A DNA stretch of 53,057 nt from contig JABJIC010000005.1 of the NCBI GenBank assembly GCA_018661465.1, forward strand, positions 1 through 53,057, written 5' to 3'. Positions 26,127 to 34,328 of this stretch are shown here, piece after piece. This stretch comes from Gammaproteobacteria bacterium. GTDB lineage: Bacteria > Pseudomonadota > Gammaproteobacteria > Pseudomonadales > Pseudohongiellaceae. The stretch's first letter is position 1. The number at the start of each line of letters is the position of its first letter. The translations under genes and the position numbers were made by a program. Under the pieces are notes generated by a model that was given only the letters and a program-made list of their open reading frames with translations, ran no database searches and was not told the origin of the DNA.

Positions 26127-26429
26127 AGTCTTTCCTCTCTCTGCGGGGTCTCATTCAGCTTTGCTGAATGCGGTTTTAGTATAATTATATCGTTTTAATA
26201 CAAGGGGTTGCGTGAACTTTTGGCTACACTTTTACGTGTATGAAGCAGACAACTGCTGCTAATAGCCTATTCGGATTGTAATTGAACAATGACTAACAAA
26301 ATATTGGTGAAATGAGCTAACAGCAGCGCCATTGAGCTAGATCAAATTGCTGCCTTAAGGTGTTACAGAGTTTGTCAATTTGCTGCTGACAAGTTGAGCA
26401 TCATTCTGCGACAATCGGCCGTATGAACT
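26127..26429. promoter_or_regulatory. Divergent intergenic region between cassette 2 and the pentapeptide gene
   Basis: About 300 AT-rich bases with no coding frame. A short hairpin (cattcagc / gctgaatg, around 26154-26172) lies in the cassette-2 leader. Promoters for both directions must lie here; none was assigned with confidence. Confidence 0.4.
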
Positions 26430-28355
26430 GTGTTCATATTTAGTCATTCACTTCATCTTGAGGCTGGACAGGTTTCATTCAATTTCACTGTGAGGCAGAA
26501 CATTTCTTATACCAATTTCGTAGGTGCTCGAAAGGGTGCTACCGGCACCCTTGATGATCTCAAGGACAGCCCTCCTATACCCAAGGCTTGGCTAAAGCCT
26601 GCACTTGTGAAGTCCGTAATGGACCGACTAAAAGCGGATCAACTTGTTCATACCCGGCTTAATCTAGACTCCATCATCGATAATCACTTCTTCGATCCAT
26701 CCAAAGACCGTTATCGGATTGTCTGGTCCAAGAATATGATCACTTCAGCTGGAGTGTCTAAGATAAAGAGAAAAGGAGCTGAAGCGGAGCTGGTTTTACA
26801 TCTCCGAGATGGGGAGGAGGAGCGCAACGACAATCAACGCTGGATGCGTCAAATTCTTGAGGGTCTATACGCCAAGGGCAGTCGAGCAAAAGAGTCGGTT
26901 GAGGATTTTCTCTATCTCACAATGGTGCATGAGGCGAGTGAAATCCAGCAAAGAAAGAAAGCAGAGACCTTGGTCCCCAATATAAAGGCAGAAATTAGAG
27001 CCGAGATAGAAGAGGCTAAGGCATACTTCTCACTCCCTTTAGCGAGAAGAAAAGCATTGAAGCAGTTATATAACATGCTTGATAAAACATATGATCCCAA
27101 CAAAAAAATATACAGTCGTGAACTTGATTTGTTCGAGAGCATAGGTGAAGAAAATTTGGGAACAATCAAAGGGCTGATGTCGTTGATTGAATTTGTTTTG
27201 GGGATGCCAGATTATGTCAAAGAGTCCAAGCATTATCACGACGAGAGAACCAGATTGCAGTTGGCGAAGAGCCTGTTTGTTGACATTCTTCACGATTTTG
27301 CAGGCTCAAGCCGGGCTGATAAATGGGTGAGGGATGTAGAACGTTCAGGCACATTTTCTAATCAAGACGTCAAATATGTCTATACGGAAAATTCCAAGGC
27401 TCTTAGCGAGCAAGCAGAGGAGATTTTTAGCTCAGCCGCAAGAGTTATTGAGACGCTGAATGGGGAGGGCTCAGAGCCAAGCTCCTTACCAAGCAAGAGT
27501 CAGATAAAACGTGTAATTGAAAGCTTCAACAAAAAAATTGAACAATTAGACTCGATCAAGAGTCAATTGAGTTTAGATGAAGTCTTGAGTATGCCTTCGC
27601 AATTGAAGCATGCGCTCGAGAATAACAAGCTAAATCGCCATTTCTCTTACATGGATAAATATGGAATTTATCATTCTTTCAATCTATCTCGTCTTGATCT
27701 TAGGGGTTTAAATTTACACTCCGGCCTCGATGAAAGAACAGAAAGTGATATGAACCAGGAAACCAATCAACATAAAGACGAGCGAGCTAATCTGAGTGGC
27801 GCTCACATTGTTGGTAGTGATGTATCCGAGGGAGCCAATTTTTCTGCTGCACAAATGGATTTTGTGATTGCTTCCTATTCGAATTTTAGTGAAGTGAATT
27901 TTACGCGGACCAAAGCGATTGGATTGGTTCTTTTTGGCGCGAATGCAAATGAAGGAAATTTTGAACGTGCCAAAATGACTGCGGTAGATGCAAGAGGTAT
28001 GAGCGCGAGCTTTGTACGCATTCAGATGCAAGAAACCGATATTAATGGGATGAAAATCTGGCAATCTGATGTGCCAAGCTGGCAGAGAGCTTATGTTGAT
28101 ATTTCCCAGCGCAAAATGGCTACGGGGAATGAAGATTCCGAAGGTGCTGATCGCGAATCTCTAAAAGCAGAGCTCGACTTTCTTGATGACTCATTTTTAG
28201 CAGAATTGGAAGCGATGGAAGAGACTGATACCCATCAAGGCGAGGAAAACTGGATTGAGTTAAGGGAAATAGATGGGCAGCTTGAACTCTTAAAGGGCCG
28301 AGGCATTGTGTTTTACTCCAAGGAGGAGAAGCTAGAATACAGTGTAAGCGAATAG
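26430..28355 (+). CDS. Large protein with C-terminal pentapeptide repeats, unknown function
   Basis: 641 aa if the GTG at 26430 is used; no good ribosome site is visible and a GTG at 26490 is also possible. There is no signal peptide. Residues ~150-410 are highly charged and helical (EIRAEIEEAKAYF, IKRVIESFNKKIEQLDSIKSQL), probably coiled coil. Residues ~418-545 show A(D/N)LXX-type pentapeptide repeats (LDLRGLNLHSG, ANLSGAHIVGSDVSEGANFSAAQ, SNFSEVNFTRTKA, GNFERAKMTA). An acidic tail follows. Such repeats form a right-handed beta helix used for protein contact or DNA mimicry. The N-terminal domain matches nothing I know. Confidence 0.75.
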   Translation: MFIFSHSLHLEAGQVSFNFTVRQNISYTNFVGARKGATGTLDDLKDSPPIPKAWLKPALVKSVMDRLKADQLVHTRLNLDSIIDNHFFDPSKDRYRIVWSKNMITSAGVSKIKRKGAEAELVLHLRDGEEERNDNQRWMRQILEGLYAKGSRAKESVEDFLYLTMVHEASEIQQRKKAETLVPNIKAEIRAEIEEAKAYFSLPLARRKALKQLYNMLDKTYDPNKKIYSRELDLFESIGEENLGTIKGLMSLIEFVLGMPDYVKESKHYHDERTRLQLAKSLFVDILHDFAGSSRADKWVRDVERSGTFSNQDVKYVYTENSKALSEQAEEIFSSAARVIETLNGEGSEPSSLPSKSQIKRVIESFNKKIEQLDSIKSQLSLDEVLSMPSQLKHALENNKLNRHFSYMDKYGIYHSFNLSRLDLRGLNLHSGLDERTESDMNQETNQHKDERANLSGAHIVGSDVSEGANFSAAQMDFVIASYSNFSEVNFTRTKAIGLVLFGANANEGNFERAKMTAVDARGMSASFVRIQMQETDINGMKIWQSDVPSWQRAYVDISQRKMATGNEDSEGADRESLKAELDFLDDSFLAELEAMEETDTHQGEENWIELREIDGQLELLKGRGIVFYSKEEKLEYSVSE

Positions 28356-28470
28356 GCTTAGCTTGTGCATACACCTCCTCGAACTATTTCGGCTTTAATA
28401 ATTACGGCAGACAACGTTTTAGCCCGGATATAGAACAGCTGGGTTCTGTTGAGTGGTTCGTGCCCTAAAT

Positions 28471-28839
28471 TCACATCAACACTTTATCCATTATTAGAAT
28501 AAATACATGGTCGTTAGCAATGTCTTCAATGTCAATGCCAAAATTCATGATCTTCTGATTTTGCAGTTGGACCAGCTCCCAATGATTATCATCATGAAAA
28601 GTGAAGATCAGGAAATGCTTGTCGTTAACCTGTTCCAGCAGGCTTTTCATAATATCCATATCGCTGACTTCGATCTCTGAGCGGCGTTCATTGAACGCAG
28701 ATAAGGGCATGTTGTAGCTGTTTTCAAAAATCTCCGAAAGAATGCCATTTCCTTCAAAGAAGGCATCCATGCTCTCGACATCCCAGACGGCGAAGTTATT
28801 ATATTGCTTGCAGTTTTCTCGAAACTCAGTAGCTATCAT
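28471..28839 (-). CDS. Hypothetical small cytoplasmic protein
   Basis: About 122 aa from the ATG at 28839 (GTG at 28848 is in frame). It is acidic and mixed alpha/beta, with no signal or membrane segment. No family was recognised. The C-terminal half (KHFLIFTFHDDNHWELVQLQNQKI) looks like beta strands. It converges on the pentapeptide gene. Codon use looks normal for the window, which supports a real gene. Confidence 0.5.
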   Translation of the reverse strand: MIATEFRENCKQYNNFAVWDVESMDAFFEGNGILSEIFENSYNMPLSAFNERRSEIEVSDMDIMKSLLEQVNDKHFLIFTFHDDNHWELVQLQNQKIMNFGIDIEDIANDHVFILIMDKVLM

Positions 28840-29067
28840 AGTTGGCACTTAAATCAGAAATAGTGAAGGGTTGATGTTTAAAATGATTGTAAACTTTGTG
28901 ACTATCGCCGCGGTTTAGTTTTTATTCGAGCCAGGGGCGAGCTTGAATAATAACTGTAAGCCAATGTTTAATACACCGTTCGTCAAATTTAATTTTCCTC
29001 CAATTGTTGATGGTAAGTTTGCTATTATTCAGTCGTTGATTTATCCCGAATTAGAAAGAGGTGCTAC

Positions 29068-30006
29068 ATGAGAAATAAAAATACCCTTCATTGTCTTTTG
29101 AGCCTGCTGGCGGTGTGTGCTTTTAGTCTGTCTAGTGGAATTGCCAGTGCGGTAGAGTTGAAGCTGGTTCGGTACGGCGACATGGGCAGTGAGAAGCCTG
29201 GTTTGATTGACGCTCAGGGACAAATTCGAGACTTATCTGGACATATAGACGACCTCACGCCGGACATGCTTTCTGATGCAAGTCTGGAAATGATTGATGC
29301 AATCCCGTTGAGTGAGCTACCAATCGTTTCGGGTGACCCTCGCTTGGGTGTGCCATTGACTGGAATTAGCAAAATCCTGGCGGTTGGTTTTAATTATATA
29401 GATCACGCAGCGGAAATGGCTACAGAGCTGCCAACCGAACCGCTGATCTTCATGAAAGCTATTTCTTCTTTAAATGGACCTTTTGACAATATTGTCCAAC
29501 CCAGAGGAGGATTCAAGTTGGACTACGAGTCCGAGTTGGTAGTGGTTATTGGCAAGAAGGCTCAGTACGTGGATATCGAAAACGCATTCGATTACATAGC
29601 AGGTTACAGCTCGGGCCATGATGTCTCAGAGCGAGCGTTCCAGAGAGAGCGAGGAGGACAGTTTGTTAAAGGTAAAAGCGCCGATACCTTCGGGCCACTT
29701 GGTCCTTGGTTGGTAACGCGAGACAGTATCGAGGATATACAGAACTTATCCATTTGGTCTGAAGTCAATGGTGAAATGCGACAGCAAGGTAATACTACAG
29801 ACATGGTGTTTGGAGTTGCCCACATAGTCAGTTATATCAGCCAGTTCATGACATTAAACCCCGGCGACGTTATTTTCACAGGAACGCCAGCTGGAGTGGG
29901 CGATGGCATGACTCCGCCGGTATATCTAAAACCCGGAGATGTTGTGCGAGTAGGTATAGATGGTCTAAGTAGTCAGCAGCAGACTGTATTACCACCGCCG
30001 CGCTAA
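29068..30006 (+). CDS. Exported fumarylacetoacetate hydrolase (FAH)-family protein
   Basis: A 312-aa protein with a signal peptide (LLSLLAVCAFSLSSGIASA) in front of a full FAH domain. Motifs are AVGFNYIDHAAEM, EPLIFMKAISSLNGP, FKLDYESELVVVIGKKA (acidic metal ligands), GYSSGHDVSERAFQ and DVIFTGTPAGVGDGM. FAH enzymes hydrolyse C-C bonds or decarboxylate in aromatic catabolism, normally in the cytoplasm. Export is odd and conserved residues are kept. Eight bases separate it from the peptidase gene, which suggests an operon. Confidence 0.85.
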   Translation: MRNKNTLHCLLSLLAVCAFSLSSGIASAVELKLVRYGDMGSEKPGLIDAQGQIRDLSGHIDDLTPDMLSDASLEMIDAIPLSELPIVSGDPRLGVPLTGISKILAVGFNYIDHAAEMATELPTEPLIFMKAISSLNGPFDNIVQPRGGFKLDYESELVVVIGKKAQYVDIENAFDYIAGYSSGHDVSERAFQRERGGQFVKGKSADTFGPLGPWLVTRDSIEDIQNLSIWSEVNGEMRQQGNTTDMVFGVAHIVSYISQFMTLNPGDVIFTGTPAGVGDGMTPPVYLKPGDVVRVGIDGLSSQQQTVLPPPR

Positions 30007-30014
30007 TACCAAAA

Positions 30015-31235
30015 ATGAAGCCCGCTGCTCCCGTGCTGCACACTTTTACGCTTTCTCTGCTGCTAGCCTGCTGCGCGCTGGCTAATCCTGTTTTCGCGCA
30101 GGATCGACTGGTCACCCTGATTGGTGATGGCAGTGTGATGCTCCACTCCCCAGACGGTGAGGAGCTGGTGAGCCTTAACCCGGATAGCGCATTGGTGCCA
30201 GCTTCGGTGGTCAAGATCCCACTGGCGCAGGTAGCGTTGACCACGTTAGGCGAAGACTTCCGCTTCGAAACTCATTTTTATCGCAATAATAATGGCGACC
30301 TGTTGATTAGAGGTTTAGGTGATCCGTTTCTTGTGTCTGAGGAGATTGCTCTTATTGCCGACGTACTGGCCGAGCGCGGACTTGAGCAGGTAAGGCGCCT
30401 GGTCTTGGATGACTCTGCTTTCGAGCCAAACCCCGATCTACCTCTGGAGCAGAATAGCAGTCAGCCTTATGCAGCGCGGACCAGTGCGTTGGCGGTGAAT
30501 TTCAACACGGTGAACCTTGCATGGACAGCACAGGGTAGACTGATCTCGGGTGAGTCGCAGACTCCCTTGACACCCCTTGCTCTCGAGCTCGGCGCGCAAC
30601 TTACTCCCGGTGATGCGCAGCGTATCAATTTGGGTGAAGAGCCAGTCGCCGGCCTGCAACAAGCTGCTCAATTATTTCGACTCTTTCTTGAGGAGTCAGG
30701 TATCACAGTAACTGATACGGATTTCTATCGTGAAGCGGTGACGGATGAGTGGACACTGTTTTATCGACATTCCAGTTCCCGCTCGCTACGGGACAATCTC
30801 GATGGCATGTTGCGCTACTCCAACAATTTCACTGCCAATCAGCTTTTTCTTACCCTTGGGGCGCACAGCAGTGGCTACCCTGCCACGGTGGAGGCCGCCA
30901 GAAAGGTTCTGCAGCAGCAGCTCACTGTGCTTTATGGTGATGGTTTTGGGAACGAGCCACAATCCCTGTTTATGCTAGAAGGCTCCGGCCTGTCTCGAGA
31001 GCAGCGCAGCAGTGCTGCGGGCATGATGCGCATACTCGAAGTATTCAAGCCCAATGCCGAGCTGTTAGCAGAGACCAATGGAGTGCTGCGCAAGAGCGGC
31101 ACCCTGACCGGCGTCTATAACTTCGCCGGATACATCTCCGGTCCCGATGGATTGTACCCGTTTGTGATTCTGACTAATCAAGCGGTCAACAACCGCGCAG
31201 AAATCCTGCGCATTTTACAGGGAATCGTGAACTAG
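30015..31235 (+). CDS. PBP4-type D-alanyl-D-alanine carboxypeptidase/endopeptidase (S13)
   Basis: A 406-aa periplasmic protein with a signal peptide ending PVFAQ. Active-site motifs are S64-V-V-K67 (PASVVK), S269-N-N271 (YSNNFTAN), and K360-S-G362 where KTG is usual. It trims or cleaves peptidoglycan cross-links. It is somewhat shorter than E. coli DacB (477 aa). Base composition is more GC-rich than the neighbours. The KSG variant also occurs in active family members, so activity is not excluded. Confidence 0.85.
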   Translation: MKPAAPVLHTFTLSLLLACCALANPVFAQDRLVTLIGDGSVMLHSPDGEELVSLNPDSALVPASVVKIPLAQVALTTLGEDFRFETHFYRNNNGDLLIRGLGDPFLVSEEIALIADVLAERGLEQVRRLVLDDSAFEPNPDLPLEQNSSQPYAARTSALAVNFNTVNLAWTAQGRLISGESQTPLTPLALELGAQLTPGDAQRINLGEEPVAGLQQAAQLFRLFLEESGITVTDTDFYREAVTDEWTLFYRHSSSRSLRDNLDGMLRYSNNFTANQLFLTLGAHSSGYPATVEAARKVLQQQLTVLYGDGFGNEPQSLFMLEGSGLSREQRSSAAGMMRILEVFKPNAELLAETNGVLRKSGTLTGVYNFAGYISGPDGLYPFVILTNQAVNNRAEILRILQGIVN

Positions 31236-31243
31236 GAGACGGA

Positions 31244-32428
31244 CTAGGTTTTATTGAATTCGTATTGGCGGGCGATGATCAATACCGGAACCAGTAATAG
31301 CAATAAGGGAAGAGCAAACACCATCACTCCACTCCAGCCGATACTGGCTAATAGAACGCCTGCACTGAGTGAACCAATCGCCTGTAAGCCAAAGACCGAA
31401 AAATCATTGATCGCCTGCACCTTAAATCGCTCCGAGTTACGGTAGCTTTGCGTTAGTAAGGTGGTTCCTCCAAGAAAAAGAAAATTCCAACCTATGCCGA
31501 GAAATACCAGGGTCCCCCAGTAGTTGATAAAGTCCGGTTGCCCCCAGCCAATTAATACACAGACCATCATCAGAGCGAGCCCCGCCTGAATAATCCGCCG
31601 AACACCCAGCCAGGAGATCAAAAACCCACTGAAGAATGATGGGACATACATAGCAAGGATGTGGCTTTGGATAACTCTGGTTGTGTCATCTAGCGAATGA
31701 TGATCCATCTCGTGCATGCTTAGGGGGGTTGCGGTCATTATCAGGCTCATGACGCTATATCCCACAGCAGCAGATGCGATGGCTAGAATTAGTGTGGGTT
31801 GCTTGAAAATTTGTCCTAGAGGCCTGACGTCGCTAGCCTCATCCTTTGTTTCGATCGTCGTATTTCGATAAAACACCAGCAAGATCAGAAACGATACAGT
31901 CAACATTGCAGCCATGCCCAGGAATGAGCCCACGTAATCGGGAAACCCTTCAACGACGCTGAAGCGTCGGCCCACTTCCGGCCCGAGTAAGGCAGCGACG
32001 ATGCCAGCTAACATTAAGAATGAAAGGCACTTGGGTATTTGGTGGTTTGGCACTGACTCTGCAACCGCGAAACGAAATTGCTGCAGGAAGGCGATATAGT
32101 TGCCAATAAAGAAAGAAGCAATACAAAAAAGAGCAAACGATTGTTGATAGATACTCCAGGCAGCAAAGAGTGCGGCAAAGATGGCGAGCGCAGTGCCCCC
32201 AAGGAAGCCAGCCTTTCTGCCCACTTTTGACATTAGATAGGACGCAGGTATTGTGGCAGAAGCTATGCCAACAATTTGAATTGCAATTGGAAGAGTTGCC
32301 CAATCAATGGAGGGCGCGATTTGCGCTCCTACAATACCGCCGAGTAAGACAAGAATCGGTGCTGCCGTTTGGCCGAAGCATTGCGCGAAGGTCAGAACGA
32401 TAAGCGTTCTGTAATTTTCGAATTTCAC
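31244..32428 (-). CDS. MFS transporter
   Basis: A 394-aa permease with about 12 hydrophobic helices. The loop between helices 2 and 3 has SYLMSKVGRKAGFLGG, a degenerate MFS signature (GRKAG). A His/Asp-rich loop (HEMDHHSLDDTTRV) lies mid-protein. The substrate is unknown. It converges on the peptidase gene with 8 bases between stops. Confidence 0.8.
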   Translation of the reverse strand: MKFENYRTLIVLTFAQCFGQTAAPILVLLGGIVGAQIAPSIDWATLPIAIQIVGIASATIPASYLMSKVGRKAGFLGGTALAIFAALFAAWSIYQQSFALFCIASFFIGNYIAFLQQFRFAVAESVPNHQIPKCLSFLMLAGIVAALLGPEVGRRFSVVEGFPDYVGSFLGMAAMLTVSFLILLVFYRNTTIETKDEASDVRPLGQIFKQPTLILAIASAAVGYSVMSLIMTATPLSMHEMDHHSLDDTTRVIQSHILAMYVPSFFSGFLISWLGVRRIIQAGLALMMVCVLIGWGQPDFINYWGTLVFLGIGWNFLFLGGTTLLTQSYRNSERFKVQAINDFSVFGLQAIGSLSAGVLLASIGWSGVMVFALPLLLLLVPVLIIARQYEFNKT

Positions 32429-32597
32429 TCAGGGGCTCCCGCTCCAGTATGGTCTGACACGAGAGCTTAATGCCCGCTTGATAAGTTTAAACTATAAGGG
32501 TCCATCTTGTGTAGAATTTATTCTGGCGTTCCGGTAGATTGAGATTCAGTTTTTCAGTACTCTTAAAAATCCTTATAGAATCGATTCGGATGCAATT

Positions 32598-33491
32598 GTG
32601 GCTATAGCTAGTTCTCCTTCCAAGCTCAGCCTCCCTCAGCACAATCCTGGCGTAACCACTGTTTTAGAATATCTTGTCCTTAAGTTTCCTGCCATAACAG
32701 GTGATGTGTGGGAGCAGCGGATGGCTGATGGCAAGGTTCACTGGCACGATGGGAGCCTAATCAACTCGAATTCACCCTTTGTGGCTCAGCAACGAGTTTA
32801 CTATTATCGTGAAGTTGATAGTGAGCCGGTGATTCCTTTTGCTGAAAAGATTATTTTCCAGGACGAGTTGATCTTAGTGGCGTACAAGCCGCATTTTTTA
32901 CCCGTTACTCCAGGTGGAGAGTACATTGAGGAATGTTTGCAAAATCGCTTGCGTAGCAAGAGCGGAAACCAACAGCTGCAAGCCGTGCATCGTATCGATA
33001 GAGCTACTGCAGGCTTGGTATTGTTTTCAGTTAACCCCGGTTCACGACAGCACTACCACCGTTTATTTGCGTCACGCCAAGTCAAAAAAACTTATCAGGC
33101 CATCGCCAGCACTAATAACAATCCTCCGATGAATAACCAGCAATGGGAAATTAACAATCGTTTGGAGAAAAGCGGGACCAGGTTTTTGATGCATATTGTC
33201 GAAGGGGTGGCCAACAGCCACTCGCTTATCCGTTGTCAGCAATGTTCAGTCGACAAAGCTTTATTTGAGCTAAACCCTATAACAGGTAAGACACACCAGC
33301 TGCGCCTACATATGCAAAGCCTCGGCTGGCCAATATTGCACGATACTTATTATCCTCTATTATTGGAGCTAAGTCGGCAAGATGATTACAGCAAGCCCTT
33401 GCAACTTTTAGCGCAACAACTGCAATTTGTTGACCCCGTAACACAACAAGCTAGAAGCTTTTCTAGCGGTACCGAGCTGAGTCTAGTCTAA
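32598..33491 (+). CDS. RluA-family pseudouridine synthase
   Basis: 297 aa with GTG start. It has the catalytic motif HRIDRATAGLVLF (Asp is the nucleophile), VKKTYQAI, and the conserved ITGKTHQLRLHMQSLGWPILHD. It isomerises uridine in rRNA or tRNA. It has an N-terminal S4-like stretch (VWEQRMADGKVHWHDG). The exact RNA target cannot be told by reading. Confidence 0.88.
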   Translation: MAIASSPSKLSLPQHNPGVTTVLEYLVLKFPAITGDVWEQRMADGKVHWHDGSLINSNSPFVAQQRVYYYREVDSEPVIPFAEKIIFQDELILVAYKPHFLPVTPGGEYIEECLQNRLRSKSGNQQLQAVHRIDRATAGLVLFSVNPGSRQHYHRLFASRQVKKTYQAIASTNNNPPMNNQQWEINNRLEKSGTRFLMHIVEGVANSHSLIRCQQCSVDKALFELNPITGKTHQLRLHMQSLGWPILHDTYYPLLLELSRQDDYSKPLQLLAQQLQFVDPVTQQARSFSSGTELSLV

Positions 33492-33600
33492 GGCGCAGAC
33501 ACTTCATGCGTTGACCGGTGTTGGTTGCCATGCCCCAAAGCATTGCCTAATAGTGATTATTGCTTATACTGAAAACTTTTCAATTCACACAGTTGTCATT

Positions 33601-34086
33601 ATGTCTCGTTTTTCTCAATACGCACGCAGTGCCGCCAAGTTGTTGACTGAGCGCCATCACACCGTTTCGGTAGCAGAATCTTCTACAGGCGGCCTGATTG
33701 CAGCAAGCTTACTATCTCTGCCTGGTGCTTCACGCTATTTTATGGGCGGTACAGTTATCTATACCATTAAGTCGCGCCGAGCATTCTTGGACTTGGATAG
33801 AGAACGTATAAAACAACTTAAACCTCTAACTGAAGAAATGGTCCTGGAATTCGCAAGAGCTGCACGAGCTAAATTGAATACCACCTGGGGCATTGCAGAG
33901 CTGGGGGTGGCGGGGCCAGGAGGCACACCCTATAGTGATGCAACTGGCATTTGCGTGATAGCCATATCGGGCCCAGTTGATGCCTCGGTAACCGTTAAAA
34001 CTCAATCGGACGACCGTGAAGAAAATATGGAGGTTTTTACCGACAGAGCCTTACAATTATTTGTGCAGACGCTTGTTAACGTTTGA
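33601..34086 (+). CDS. CinA C-terminal domain protein, nicotinamide-nucleotide amidase-like
   Basis: 161 aa from the ATG at 33601; the frame is open from 33511 but that stretch has no homology. Motifs VSVAESSTGGLIAASLLSLPGAS and GGTVIYT are those of PncC/CinA-C, which deamidates NMN in the pyridine nucleotide salvage cycle. WGIAELGVAGPGGTPYSDATG follows the family. No N-terminal CinA domain is present, as is normal for stand-alone PncC. Confidence 0.85.
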   Translation: MSRFSQYARSAAKLLTERHHTVSVAESSTGGLIAASLLSLPGASRYFMGGTVIYTIKSRRAFLDLDRERIKQLKPLTEEMVLEFARAARAKLNTTWGIAELGVAGPGGTPYSDATGICVIAISGPVDASVTVKTQSDDREENMEVFTDRALQLFVQTLVNV

Positions 34087-34328
34087 TCTCAAAAGCTAAA
34101 TAATTGTAATTGAGGGTAGGTCAGGTTTTAAACTGACTGGCTTTGTAATGTATAGAACCCCATAGATTTTCCTTATATATTTCGGGCTCCTACAGAAACC
34201 CGTGCTTATCAAAAACTACTGAATTTTTACCCTAGTTACATTTATCTAATGTAGAATTCGACAAGTTCCTATCTTAATTGTTCATTTTGTTGTTCCTTTT
34301 TTGTTTCGAGTTCAAGGGAGTTGTGAAG

